The position numbers were made by a program, and so were the translations under genes. Below the pieces are notes generated by a model, which had not been told where the DNA came from, did no database searches, and saw nothing but the letters and a program-made list of their open reading frames with translations. 64,000 nt of DNA from Campylobacter sp. MIT 12-8780 (GTDB taxonomy: Bacteria > Campylobacterota > Campylobacteria > Campylobacterales > Campylobacteraceae): positions 62,001 to 126,000 of the forward strand of contig NZ_QHLL01000001.1 in NCBI RefSeq assembly GCF_006864535.1, in the 5' to 3' direction. Below are positions 9,689 through 17,915 of the stretch, in pieces. Within the stretch, counting starts at the first letter, position 1, and each line of letters begins with the position of its first letter.

Positions 9689-10570
9689 CTAAAAAGAACC
9701 AAATTTGTGCTTATAACGCTCAAGCATGCTTTTATTTCCCAACAATCCACCCTGATGAATGTATAACACAGGCTTTGTAAAAGCTTTTTGATACGCTAAA
9801 AGCGTTAAAAGCGCCACACTATCATATAAAAGATCAAATTCGATTTTACATTGCTTTAAAGCCTTGTGATAGATACTTAAAAGCTCTTTTTGAGGCTTTG
9901 CAAAATGAAATTTCAAAGGTGGCTCTAAAAAAAATAAATTTGAAAAATCATAATGCGGAATAAGCTTTGTAATCTGAGCCTTCACATACGCCTTATCGCC
10001 CACACATGCACATGAAAAAACCTTAAAACAAGAATGCTTTGCTAAAAAAGCTGCACTTGTACCTGTGCCTGAGGGCAAAAAAAGATCAAATTCCAAACCC
10101 AAGCACTCACTTTGCCTTTTAAGTTCTTCAGCAAGCTTTTGAAGTCCTAGTTCAGCTTCTTTACATGCCACTCCACAAGGGATAAAAACATCATCTTTTT
10201 CAAGCAAGCTTAAAGCCTTTTGCTCTAAACTTAAATTTGAGGTATTTTCGATGATACATGCTTGATTTTTAAGAGCATAGGCAAAATTACCTTGAGGATT
10301 TTCTTTTAAAAAATTTGAAATTTTGGGTGTGATAAAAAGAAGCTTGAAGTCATTTTGTTTTGTAAAATCACTCAAGGCAGCCAAAGCATTGCTTTGCGTT
10401 GAACCAAAGCTTACAAAACGAGTGCGAGGCTTGTATAAAGCCTTATTTTGCAAAAAATAATACAATTTTCTTGCTTTGTTGCCGTTGATAAGTCCTAAGG
10501 TATCATCTCTTTTAACATAAAATTCAAAGCCCTCAAGTGTAATTTTTTGAATAATGCTATCTTGCATCAA
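9689..10570 (-). CDS. PLP-dependent enzyme, ACC deaminase/D-cysteine desulfhydrase family
   Basis: The 293-residue protein is a fold-type II pyridoxal-phosphate enzyme. Seen are VKRDDTLGLINGNKARKLYYF (about residues 18-38, with the PLP Lys in NGNKARKL), SFGSTQSNALAAL near 55-67, the phosphate loop PSGTGTSAAF near 165, and the C-terminal IHQGGLLGNKSM. This combination is characteristic of 1-aminocyclopropane-1-carboxylate deaminase and D-cysteine desulfhydrase; for a gut organism the latter, or another sulfur or D-amino-acid substrate, is more plausible. Its start overlaps the MotB-like gene by 14 bases. A stable place behind a MotA/MotB-like pair has no obvious functional explanation. Confidence 0.78.
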   Translation of the reverse strand: MMQDSIIQKITLEGFEFYVKRDDTLGLINGNKARKLYYFLQNKALYKPRTRFVSFGSTQSNALAALSDFTKQNDFKLLFITPKISNFLKENPQGNFAYALKNQACIIENTSNLSLEQKALSLLEKDDVFIPCGVACKEAELGLQKLAEELKRQSECLGLEFDLFLPSGTGTSAAFLAKHSCFKVFSCACVGDKAYVKAQITKLIPHYDFSNLFFLEPPLKFHFAKPQKELLSIYHKALKQCKIEFDLLYDSVALLTLLAYQKAFTKPVLYIHQGGLLGNKSMLERYKHKFGSF

Positions 10571-11399
10571 AAAACTGCTCGAGTCTTTTTAATAAAGCTT
10601 GGTTTGAAATGCTAAAATCAATCTTTATATAAGAGCCTTTATCATCGATTTTTGGGCTGACAAGCAAGAGTTTTTCCAAACGTTCATCTTTATAAAAAGA
10701 AAAAATAAAACTCATTAGCTCAAATGCCCTTCTTGAGGATAAATCAAGCCTATATGCAAACGAAGAGCCTTCATTGCTATAAGTTTCAATAATGATATTT
10801 TCAATACTTAAAGCTAAATTTTCATCTTTTAAAAGCAGATCAAAATACTCAGTTAAAACCTGTTTCAGCCTTGCTTTTACATCTTCTTTAAGCACATAAG
10901 AGCCTTCATTAAAAAGCATATTTGTGTTTAAATTCATCGAAGCAGTGTTTAAATCAAGTGTGATATGAGAATCAAGCTTGGCTTGAAGCTCTAAGATTAA
11001 AGCACTTTTTTGCACGCCAAAGCCATTGAGTTCATCTTTAAGTCTGTTGAAATCAGCCCTAAAGGAGCTGAGTTGTTCTTCTTTTTCATTTAAATGTGCT
11101 AAAAGGGTTAAAAACTCCTTATCTTGAATATTTAAAGCACTTATATTAAAGTCTTTTCCCAGCTTCTCTCCAAGCTCATAAAGACGGCTTTGACTTTGAA
11201 CAAATTCCTTTTTTTCAAGCTCAAATTTTTCTTTTTGATTTTTTAAATCTTTTTGTTCGCTAACAATTTCAGTTTTTACAAGAGAATTTTTAAGCAAGAG
11301 CACCACGATGATAAGCAAAAAAATAAAAAGCAAGCCAGCCAATAAATTTGCATAAGTTAGATAAAAAAGACCGCTATCTTGCTTATTTTGCTTTTTCAT
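10557..11399 (-). CDS. MotB/ZorB-like OmpA-domain membrane protein
   Basis: The 280-residue protein has one N-terminal transmembrane helix (about residues 11-36), a coiled coil (about 45-130) and a C-terminal OmpA/MotB-like domain with IIIETYSNEGSSFAYRLDLS and SSRRAFELMSF (about 195-225). The layout is that of MotB, ZorB and related stator subunits that anchor to peptidoglycan. In MotB the helix opens with an invariant Asp needed for proton flow (YAD); here the matching position is Asn 18 (TYANLLAGLLF). It overlaps the MotA-like gene by four bases (ATGA), the usual pairing. The conducted ion, if any, and the role are unknown. Confidence 0.85.
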   Translation of the reverse strand: MKKQNKQDSGLFYLTYANLLAGLLFIFLLIIVVLLLKNSLVKTEIVSEQKDLKNQKEKFELEKKEFVQSQSRLYELGEKLGKDFNISALNIQDKEFLTLLAHLNEKEEQLSSFRADFNRLKDELNGFGVQKSALILELQAKLDSHITLDLNTASMNLNTNMLFNEGSYVLKEDVKARLKQVLTEYFDLLLKDENLALSIENIIIETYSNEGSSFAYRLDLSSRRAFELMSFIFSFYKDERLEKLLLVSPKIDDKGSYIKIDFSISNQALLKRLEQFFDAR

Positions 11400-12706
11400 T
11401 TCTCTTCGCTGTTTTTGTTTAACTTAGCAATCACTTCGCTTGCTTCATTATCAAGCTCGTTCATTTCAGCTTTAAGCTGACTCATCATTTCGATCTTATC
11501 ATCTATGCTTCTTTCTTCTTCATACACTTCTTTAAATTCACGCATACCCTGGAGCAAACTATTTTTAAAACCTATAAAAATCTTTTCTTGATTTTCAAGC
11601 ATAAGATCTTGATAATGCTCAAAATTGCGTTTGAAGTTTTCGATCTTTTCATCTAAAGAAAGCAAAGTTCGATCAAGATGCTGCGTTTTTTCAGAGCTAA
11701 CATCTAAAAGGCGGTTGTATTGTTCGCTCATTCTTGCAGTAATTTCTTTTAAATTTTGATTGAGCGTATTGATATTTGTCGTCATTTCAAGATAAATTTT
11801 ACTTAAATCTTTTTGATTTCTGTGCGCTCTGTTAAGCTCGCTCATCGTTTGTTTGATATGCTCGCTACTGACGCGAATAGCCTTTTCTTCAACATTAAGC
11901 ATTTCTTGAAACAAGCCAAATTTTCGCTCTATACTATGATCAAGCTCTTTGAAAAATTCCTCATTACTGACTTGCTCAAAAATCACAGCAATTTTTTCAA
12001 AATGCTTTAAACCCTGAGTAAGATACCTTTGCTCAAGTTCTTCTTTGCTCCAAAAAAAGCCACTTGTAGAGCTTTTTTGTCTATCTAAAAGCTTTTGAAT
12101 CTTACTTTGTCCAAATTTTTCAAAAAATACCCACCACAAAGCCAGAAAAATTCCATAAATACTTACATAAAAAGCCGTAGATATGCTACTTAAAAACTCA
12201 GAAAGTGCCAACTCAAAAGAACTTAAATCGCTACCCTTAAAGCTTGGCATAGATAAAGCTATGCTAATAAAAGTACCTAAAATTCCCATCACAGCAAAGG
12301 AACTTGGAGCTACGCTTGCAAAATTTTCATTACGATTAAAACGTATATAAGTATAAGCAAAGTCATCAAAACTCGCATTTGACTTTGTTTCTTTACCTAT
12401 ACTGAGAAAATTTTTCATAATATAACGTTTTAAAGCTTGTTTGAACTCATCTTTTTGCTGCCAAAATATACAAGAAGCGTATTCTGCATTATGTCTTGCA
12501 AAAAACAAGGCGATAAACAAAATAACGCCCATTAAAATGAGATCACGAAGCTCTACCTTAAAATCAATATAGCCAAAATACCCAGCCACAAAAAAAAGAT
12601 AGAGTAAAATAGGAAAGAAAACAATCTTTGAATATACTAAAAAATCTTTTCTCTCCTTGAGCTCTGGTAAAATAAGTTCTGAAATTTCTTGCTTATCTTT
12701 ATCCAT
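11396..12706 (-). CDS. MotA/TolQ/ExbB/ZorA-like proton channel protein with long cytoplasmic tail
   Basis: The 436-residue protein has four predicted transmembrane segments (about residues 25-43, 55-70, 130-152 and 174-196). The third contains SSFAVMGILGTFISIALSMP, a typical MotA/TolQ channel sequence. After the fourth helix a long, mostly coiled-coil tail (about 200-436) extends into the cytoplasm, as in ZorA of Zorya anti-phage systems and unlike classical MotA, TolQ or ExbB. Six bases separate it from fba upstream and it overlaps its MotB-like partner. No zorC, zorD or zorE homologue lies nearby, so a defence role is not supported by context. From memory the pair is also next to fba in C. 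jejuni. Confidence 0.82.
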   Translation of the reverse strand: MDKDKQEISELILPELKERKDFLVYSKIVFFPILLYLFFVAGYFGYIDFKVELRDLILMGVILFIALFFARHNAEYASCIFWQQKDEFKQALKRYIMKNFLSIGKETKSNASFDDFAYTYIRFNRNENFASVAPSSFAVMGILGTFISIALSMPSFKGSDLSSFELALSEFLSSISTAFYVSIYGIFLALWWVFFEKFGQSKIQKLLDRQKSSTSGFFWSKEELEQRYLTQGLKHFEKIAVIFEQVSNEEFFKELDHSIERKFGLFQEMLNVEEKAIRVSSEHIKQTMSELNRAHRNQKDLSKIYLEMTTNINTLNQNLKEITARMSEQYNRLLDVSSEKTQHLDRTLLSLDEKIENFKRNFEHYQDLMLENQEKIFIGFKNSLLQGMREFKEVYEEERSIDDKIEMMSQLKAEMNELDNEASEVIAKLNKNSEEK

Positions 12707-12712
12707 AAATGC

Positions 12713-13777
12713 TTAATTCCTTGCTATGCAGTTTAAGTCCTCGAAGGCTATCTCAAGACGTTTGATCATACTTTCTTCTCCTGCTCTTAGCCATACTCTA
12801 GGATCATAATACTTTTTATTTGGTTTATCATCACCTTCTGGATTGCCAATTTGAGCTTGTAAATACGCCTTATTTTTTGCCTCATAACCACGCACGCCGT
12901 CCCAAAAAGCCCACTGCGTATCAGTGTCGATATTCATCTTAATCACACCATAACTCACCGCGTCTTTGATATCCTTTAGCTCGCTACCGCTTCCACCATG
13001 AAAGACAAAATTTACAGGCTTGTTACTTGCAAGCTTAAACTTTTCTTTAACAAAAGCTTGTGAGTTTTTCAAAATTTCAGGTTGCAAGCTTACATTGCCC
13101 GGTTTATATACTCCATGCACATTACCAAAACTTGCGGCGATTGAGAAATTTGGGCTGATTTTTAAAAGTCTTTCATAGGCTAAAGCCACATCTTCAGGCT
13201 GAGTGTAAAGCTTAGCATTATCAATGCCGGTATTATCCACGCCATCTTCCTCGCCACCCGTGCAACCAAGTTCTATCTCTAAACTTATGCCAAGCGGAGC
13301 AAGTTTTTTAAGATAAGCTTCACAAGTGCTTAAGTTTTCTTCTAAACTTTCTTCACTTAAATCAAGCATATGAGAGCTAAAAAGGGCTTTTCCATGTTGC
13401 TTTTTATGATCCTCGCTAGCCTTGATAAGCCCATCAATCCAAGGCAAAAGTTTGCGTGCTGCATGATCTGTGTGTAAGATCACAGGCACGCCATAATGCT
13501 TAGCAAGCAAATGCACATGCAAAGCACCGCTAATAGCTCCTAAAACATCGGCATTTTCGCAAGCTTTCCCAGCTACAAATTTAGCTCCACCATTACTAAA
13601 CTGAATGATAACAGGAGAATTGACCTTTTTTGCACTTTCTAAAACAGCATTGATTGAATTTGTGCCAACGACATTTACAGCTGGTATTGCAAAACCTTCG
13701 CTTTTGGCGTATTCATAGACTTTGTTAAGTTCATCGCCACTCACTACGCCAGCTTTTACAAATTCTAAAACGCCCAT
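12713..13777 (-). CDS. fba: class II fructose-1,6-bisphosphate aldolase
   Basis: This zinc-dependent enzyme interconverts fructose-1,6-bisphosphate with dihydroxyacetone phosphate and glyceraldehyde-3-phosphate. In Campylobacter it mainly serves gluconeogenesis, since phosphofructokinase is generally absent. The 354-residue sequence shows VILHTDHAARKLLPW (about residues 100-114, with a zinc-binding His and the catalytic Asp), ELGCTGGEEDGVDN, NVHGVYKPGNV with a second His, and FHGGSGS with the third. The insertion pattern is that of the longer class IIA type. Its ATG shares one base with the peb4 stop. Confidence 0.96.
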   Translation of the reverse strand: MGVLEFVKAGVVSGDELNKVYEYAKSEGFAIPAVNVVGTNSINAVLESAKKVNSPVIIQFSNGGAKFVAGKACENADVLGAISGALHVHLLAKHYGVPVILHTDHAARKLLPWIDGLIKASEDHKKQHGKALFSSHMLDLSEESLEENLSTCEAYLKKLAPLGISLEIELGCTGGEEDGVDNTGIDNAKLYTQPEDVALAYERLLKISPNFSIAASFGNVHGVYKPGNVSLQPEILKNSQAFVKEKFKLASNKPVNFVFHGGSGSELKDIKDAVSYGVIKMNIDTDTQWAFWDGVRGYEAKNKAYLQAQIGNPEGDDKPNKKYYDPRVWLRAGEESMIKRLEIAFEDLNCIARN

Positions 13778-14601
13778 TATTTAATCTCAACTTTTGCTTT
13801 TGTGAATAGTTCTTGAGCCTTTTGTTGCAAGATTTTATTCACTTCTTCTTTTTTAAGTTCGTTTTCTATAACATCACGCACTTGTTTATCTTTTTCAGTG
13901 TATTGCTTTCTTGCTCTTGAATCTTCTTTAAGTATGATATGGTAGCCAAATTGTGTTTTTACCGGTGTTTTTGAAATTTCGCCCTTCTTTAAAGAAAAAG
14001 CTGCATCAGCAAATGGTTTTACCATACTTTGAGCATCAAACCAACCAAGATCGCCTCCTCTTGCTGCTGAACCTGGATCTTTTGATCTTGTGCCAGCAAG
14101 TTCTGCAAATTTTTGAGTTAAAGCATCACCTTTGAGGTTTTTAAGCTCGTTAATGATATTTTTTGCTTCAGCTTCATTTTCTACTAAGATATGACGCGCT
14201 TTTGCAGCAGCTGGATCAACAAAAGCTTGTTTGTTTTTATCATAAAAAGCTTTGATTTGTGCGTCGCTTATTTTTACATTTTGGGCAAGTTTTTGTTGAT
14301 ATACAACCATAGAAATTTGGTTTTTAGCTCTTTCAAGTTCTTTTGCATACAAAGGATCTTTTTCAACATTGGCTTTTTTAGCTTCTTCAAGTATGAGTTG
14401 TTCGGCTATATACTGAGTAAGCACCATTTGTTTTTGCTGAGCTGGTAGGGTAGTAATGCTTTGTCCTCTTAAAAGTGGAGCTAAGTCTTCATTGACTTGA
14501 GTATCTGTGATATCTTTGCCATTAACGCTTGCGACTACAGCAGCATTTGCAAGTGTGCCAGCAACAAGCAAACTTGCCGTGATGAGTGAAAGTTTTTTCA
14601 T
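13777..14601 (-). CDS. peb4: periplasmic peptidyl-prolyl isomerase/chaperone PEB4 (Cbf2)
   Basis: The 274-residue protein begins with a Sec signal peptide ([19 protein letters not shown]). Its N-terminal chaperone part resembles SurA/PrsA ([18 protein letters not shown]), and a parvulin domain follows: [20 protein letters not shown] near 135-154, then [20 protein letters not shown] and [12 protein letters not shown]. In C. jejuni PEB4 assists outer-membrane protein assembly and affects adhesion. It is the promoter-proximal gene of the peb4-fba-MotA/MotB-like operon, with TATAAT at 14634-14639. Confidence 0.94.
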   Translation of the reverse strand: MKKLSLITASLLVAGTLANAAVVASVNGKDITDTQVNEDLAPLLRGQSITTLPAQQKQMVLTQYIAEQLILEEAKKANVEKDPLYAKELERAKNQISMVVYQQKLAQNVKISDAQIKAFYDKNKQAFVDPAAAKARHILVENEAEAKNIINELKNLKGDALTQKFAELAGTRSKDPGSAARGGDLGWFDAQSMVKPFADAAFSLKKGEISKTPVKTQFGYHIILKEDSRARKQYTEKDKQVRDVIENELKKEEVNKILQQKAQELFTKAKVEIK

Positions 14602-14633
14602 TATTTTTCCTTTTAAAAATGAGATTTGTTTGA

Positions 14634-14639
14634 ATTATA
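14634..14639 (-). promoter_or_regulatory. -10 box for peb4-fba operon
   Basis: The minus strand reads CGTTATAATTC, a perfect -10 hexamer, 32 bases upstream of the peb4 ATG. The AAGGA ribosome site of peb4 lies between. nth is divergent and starts 38 bases to the right. Confidence 0.68.
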
Positions 14640-14677
14640 ACGAAGTTTTGTTAAGGCTAATTAACTAAAATAAAAAA

Positions 14678-15295
14678 ATGAAAAGAAACTTAGAAATCAA
14701 AAATTTATTTTTAACACATTTTGATAAGGCTAGGACAGAGCTTGTGTTTTCTAGCCCTTATGAACTCATAGTTTGCGTTATGCTCTCAGCACAATGCACC
14801 GATAAAAGAGTGAATTTAATCACTCCAGCTTTATTTCAAGCATATCCAGATGTAAAAAGCCTTGCCAAAGCAAATTTAGCAAGTGTAAAACACTTCATTC
14901 AAAGCTGTTCTTTTTTTAATAACAAGGCTGAAAATCTCATCAAAATGGCTAAGGCTGTGTGTGAGAAATTTAAAGGTGAAATTCCACTTAATGAAGCGGA
15001 TTTAAAGTCTTTAGCTGGTGTGGGACAAAAAACAGCTCATGTGGTGCTTATAGAGTGGTGCGGGGCAAATTTTATGGCAGTTGATACGCATGTATTTCGC
15101 GTTTCTCACCGCTTGGGCTTAAGCAAGGCAAAAACGCCTGAAGCCACAGAAGAGGATTTGACGCGAATTTTTAAGGATAATCTCAACACCCTTCATCAAG
15201 CTATGGTGCTTTTTGGGCGATATACTTGCAAGGCTAAAAATCCGCTTTGCAAAGAATGTTTTTTAGCTCATTTATGCAAAAGCAAAGATAAATAA
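14678..15295 (+). CDS. nth: endonuclease III
   Basis: This DNA glycosylase/AP lyase removes oxidised pyrimidines in base excision repair. In 205 residues it shows the N-terminal VMLSAQCTDKRVN, the helix-hairpin-helix LAGVGQKTAHVVL with the catalytic Lys, AVDTHVFRVSHRLGL with the catalytic Asp, and the C-terminal 4Fe-4S motif CKAKNPLCKECFLAHLC, which has the exact C-x6-C-x2-C-x5-C spacing. The protein is complete. No clear ribosome site stands before the ATG (preceded by AAATAAAAAA), so initiation may be weak. Confidence 0.96.
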   Translation: MKRNLEIKNLFLTHFDKARTELVFSSPYELIVCVMLSAQCTDKRVNLITPALFQAYPDVKSLAKANLASVKHFIQSCSFFNNKAENLIKMAKAVCEKFKGEIPLNEADLKSLAGVGQKTAHVVLIEWCGANFMAVDTHVFRVSHRLGLSKAKTPEATEEDLTRIFKDNLNTLHQAMVLFGRYTCKAKNPLCKECFLAHLCKSKDK

Positions 15296-15338
15296 AGAAA
15301 TATAAACAATCTTAAGCTTATTTTAATATTACTTATGC

Positions 15339-15454
15339 TATAAATCAACCCAAGAAATTTAGTGCAAAACTTAATTTTGGAGTTTTGTTGTAGTAGTTTT
15401 AAAGAAAGGCTTTGTCCTTTACTTTAAAAATAGTCTTGGAAGGACTTTATCATC
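15339..15454 (+). promoter_or_regulatory. promoter and structured 5' leader of the ABC/OsmC/flavoprotein operon
   Basis: An extended -10 (TGC followed by TATAAA, hexamer at 15339-15344) precedes a leader of roughly 105 bases. Three hairpins can be drawn by eye. The first pairs CAAAACT (15365-15371) with AGTTTTG (15381-15387). The second pairs TTTTAAAGAAAGG (15397-15409) with CCTTT-A-CTTTAAAA (15416-15429), 13 pairs with one bulged A at 15421. The third pairs AGTC (15432-15435) with GACT (15443-15446) and partly covers the AAGGA ribosome site (15440-15444). I do not recognise a known riboswitch consensus. No run of T follows the second hairpin, so it is not a standard terminator; it could equally be a protein operator. 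Confidence 0.5.
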
Positions 15455-16387
15455 ATGCAAAGACGCAAATTTTTAGCCCATTTGGGGCATTTAACGCTCG
15501 CATTCTCTGCTTTTTCACCGCTTCACGCTCTTGATTTTCAAAAGCCAAAGATAGGCTATTTGCCTATTACTGATCATTTGCTCATTATCGCTAAAGAGCT
15601 TTATCCAGATAGTTTTACTGCTGTAAAATTCAGCTCTTGGGTAGATTTAGCTGAAGCTTTAAGAGCTGGTAGCATAGATGCTGCTTTTATTCTCACGCCA
15701 CTTGCTTTGAAACTAAGCAGTGAAAACTTAGGCTTAAAAGCCCTTATGGCAGCTCATAGAAATGGTTCAGCTCTCACTACGAGTATTGAAATTTCAAATA
15801 TCAATGAACTCAAAAACAAACGCATAGCTATACCAAGTCGCTTTAGCACGCATTATTTACTTTTGGCTGAACTTTTAAAAAAACATTCTTTAAGTATAGA
15901 CGAAGTAAAACTCGTGGATATGAGCCCACCTGAAATGCCTTTTGCCCTACAAAGCAAACAAATTGATGCTTTCATAGTAGCTGAACCTTTTGGAGTTATT
16001 GCCCAAAATTTCAAAGCTGGCAAAACCCTAGTTACAAGCTATGACATACAAAAGGATCATATTTGCTGCCTTTTTGTTGCCTCAAAGAAAATTTTAGAGC
16101 AAAAAGAGCTTTGCCAAAAGCTTGTCAATAACTTTGTAAAAAGCGCTAAGCTCATCAAAGAAAACCCTGATAAAGCCTTAGTCTTGGCAAAAAAGATGTT
16201 AGGGCACAGCGAAGCAGTTTTAAGACAAGTTATAGAAACTAAAAACTTAATTTCTTATGAAAGTTTAGTGCTTAGTCAAGATGATATATTACGCACCACA
16301 AACGAGCTTAAAGAGCTTAAGCTTGGGGATTTTAAAAACACTTATGCAAATTTTGTAGAATCAAGCTTCATCAAGAACGCATTTTAA
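15455..16387 (+). CDS. ABC transporter substrate-binding protein, SsuA/TauA/NMT1-like
   Basis: This 310-residue periplasmic binding protein has a signal peptide with a twin-Arg start (MQRRKFLAHLGHLTLAF) and a cleavage-like site after HA-L near residue 25. The mature protein begins PKIGYLPITDHLLIIAKE and has SSWVDLAEALRAGSIDAAFI and KQIDAFIVAEPFGVIA, the pattern of the nitrate/sulfonate/taurine and thiamine-precursor binding families. AAGGA at 15440-15444 supports the ATG. It is the first gene of a five-gene operon. The ligand cannot be read from sequence; the downstream enzymes favour an organosulfur compound. Confidence 0.85.
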   Translation: MQRRKFLAHLGHLTLAFSAFSPLHALDFQKPKIGYLPITDHLLIIAKELYPDSFTAVKFSSWVDLAEALRAGSIDAAFILTPLALKLSSENLGLKALMAAHRNGSALTTSIEISNINELKNKRIAIPSRFSTHYLLLAELLKKHSLSIDEVKLVDMSPPEMPFALQSKQIDAFIVAEPFGVIAQNFKAGKTLVTSYDIQKDHICCLFVASKKILEQKELCQKLVNNFVKSAKLIKENPDKALVLAKKMLGHSEAVLRQVIETKNLISYESLVLSQDDILRTTNELKELKLGDFKNTYANFVESSFIKNAF

Positions 16388-16399
16388 GGCTTTTTGAAC

Positions 16400-17137
16400 A
16401 TGAGAGCAGTTTCTTTGGTTTTTGTATTATTATTACTTATTTTGTGGCAGTTTATTAATCTTTTTTATCAAAGCCCTTTTATACCAAGTCCTTTGACGAT
16501 ATTAGAAAGTATAAAAGAATTTTTTGAAAACAAAAGCTTGCTTTACAATATATATGACAGCCTTAAACGCTTTATTATAGGTTTTTGTATAGCTTCTTTG
16601 CTTGGAATTTTTATAGGGCTTATTTTTGGATATTTTAAGAAAATCGAACTTTTATTTGAGCCACTTATTGCCTTTTTTCGTCCTATTTCAGCCCTTGCAT
16701 TTTTTCCGCTTATCGTGCTTTATATTGGCATAGGCGATAAAGCAGTTATCCTAGTCATTGTCTATGCTATGTTTTTTCCACTTTGTTTGCTTTGCATAAG
16801 TGCAGTTAGAAGCATAGCTAAAGAAAAATTTTTAATGGCAAAGAATTTCGGTGCTTCATCAAGGCTGATTTTTACGCAAATCATCATACCAGAAACCCTA
16901 CTTCACATCGCAAGTGGCTTAAAAATCGCCGCAAGCTTAGCATGGATAAATCTTGTAGCAGGAGAAATGCTAGGCGTGCAAAGCGGATTAGGATATATGA
17001 TTATAGATGGACGCAATCTAATGCGTATGGATATGGTCTTTGTAGGCATTTTCTTTATCGGACTTATAGGCATACTTATACATTGGTTTTTTGCCTTTAT
17101 AGAATTTGCAATCAAAAAGAGGCTTGGCAAGATATGA
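16400..17137 (+). CDS. ABC transporter permease, SsuC/TauC-like
   Basis: This inner-membrane permease of about 245 residues has around six hydrophobic helices. The first is SLVFVLLLLILWQFINLF. The cytoplasmic EAA-type loop reads AKNFGASSRLIFTQIIIPET followed by SGLKIA, the site that contacts the ATPase. The signature PSPLTILESIKEFF near the N-terminus is common in sulfonate/nitrate-type permeases. An in-frame TTG at 16394 is an alternative start, closer to the AAGG at 16385-16388. It ends in an ATGA overlap with the ATPase gene. Confidence 0.88.
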   Translation: MRAVSLVFVLLLLILWQFINLFYQSPFIPSPLTILESIKEFFENKSLLYNIYDSLKRFIIGFCIASLLGIFIGLIFGYFKKIELLFEPLIAFFRPISALAFFPLIVLYIGIGDKAVILVIVYAMFFPLCLLCISAVRSIAKEKFLMAKNFGASSRLIFTQIIIPETLLHIASGLKIAASLAWINLVAGEMLGVQSGLGYMIIDGRNLMRMDMVFVGIFFIGLIGILIHWFFAFIEFAIKKRLGKI

Positions 17138-17895
17138 AAATAAAACTTGAAAATATCAGCAAATTTTATGGTAAAAATCCTATTTTAAAAGACTTTAATC
17201 TTGAGCTTAAAAACGGCGAATTTGTATGTATTTTAGGCAAAAGTGGTTGTGGAAAAAGCACTTTACTTGACATTTTAAGTGGCTTTACTTGTTTTGATGG
17301 AGGCAAAGCCTTGCTTGAAAACAAAGTTTATGAAAAAAGCTTGCCTATTAGCAAAAAACGCATTAAAATCTTTCAAGATTATGCACTTTTAGAGTATAAA
17401 AGCGTTCTTGAAAATGTAAAATTTGCCCTAAAAGCTCAAAATTTCAACAAAAAAGAGCTCGAAAAAAGAGCTTTGCAATTTATCTCCCTGGTAGGACTTA
17501 GCGAGAAAAAAGATGAATTTGTAAGTAAATTAAGTGGGGGACAAAAACAACGCGTAGCTTTAGCTAGAGCACTTACTTGCGAGCCTGAAATTCTCTTGCT
17601 CGATGAGCCTTTTTCAGCCCTTGATAATTTTACAAGAAAATATTTACAAAAAGAGCTTTTAAAACTTGCCAAACAAAGCAGCTCAACTATGATTTTAGTA
17701 ACTCATGACATAGAAGAAGCCTTGTTTTTGGGCGATAGGATCATTGTTTTAGAAAAGATGGGTAAAATTTTGGGGGATTTAAAAGGCATAAAAAATGAAC
17801 AAGAAAAAGAAGGGCTAAGCTTTTATACCCTTAAAAATAGGATAGAAAATCTACTTCTAGGAAAGGTTTCAGAAGATGATTATATTGCAATCTAA
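17134..17895 (+). CDS. ABC transporter ATP-binding protein, SsuB/TauB-like
   Basis: The 253-residue ATPase energises the adjacent permease. Seen in order: Walker A LGKSGCGKSTLLD (about residues 36-48), the Q-loop FQDYALLEYKSV, the signature KLSGGQKQRVALARAL, Walker B EILLLDEPFSALD, and the H-loop LVTHDIEEAL. All catalytic residues are intact. The open frame continues upstream to 16942, but translation should begin at the ATG at 17134, which overlaps the permease stop (ATGA) and matches the family's usual start (KIKLENISKFYG). Confidence 0.92.
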   Translation: MKIKLENISKFYGKNPILKDFNLELKNGEFVCILGKSGCGKSTLLDILSGFTCFDGGKALLENKVYEKSLPISKKRIKIFQDYALLEYKSVLENVKFALKAQNFNKKELEKRALQFISLVGLSEKKDEFVSKLSGGQKQRVALARALTCEPEILLLDEPFSALDNFTRKYLQKELLKLAKQSSSTMILVTHDIEEALFLGDRIIVLEKMGKILGDLKGIKNEQEKEGLSFYTLKNRIENLLLGKVSEDDYIAI

Positions 17896-17915
17896 CCAAA
17901 TTCAAAGGAGAAAAA

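Noticed and set aside
10557-12706. Zorya anti-phage defence system
   Set aside because: Only ZorA/ZorB-like subunits are present; no ZorC, ZorD or ZorE, and the neighbours are housekeeping genes that I recall being the same in C. jejuni.
15397-15429. Rho-independent terminator of nth
   Set aside because: The stem is long but AT-rich and no T tract follows; it is also 100 bases after the nth stop and behind a new -10 box.
15345-15454. TPP or SAM riboswitch in the leader
   Set aside because: The conserved core sequences of those riboswitches (for example the CTGAGA element for TPP) are not present.
16942-17133. N-terminal extension of the ABC ATPase
   Set aside because: The extra codons lie within the permease gene and are not ATPase-like; ATG 17134 fits the family start and overlaps the permease stop.
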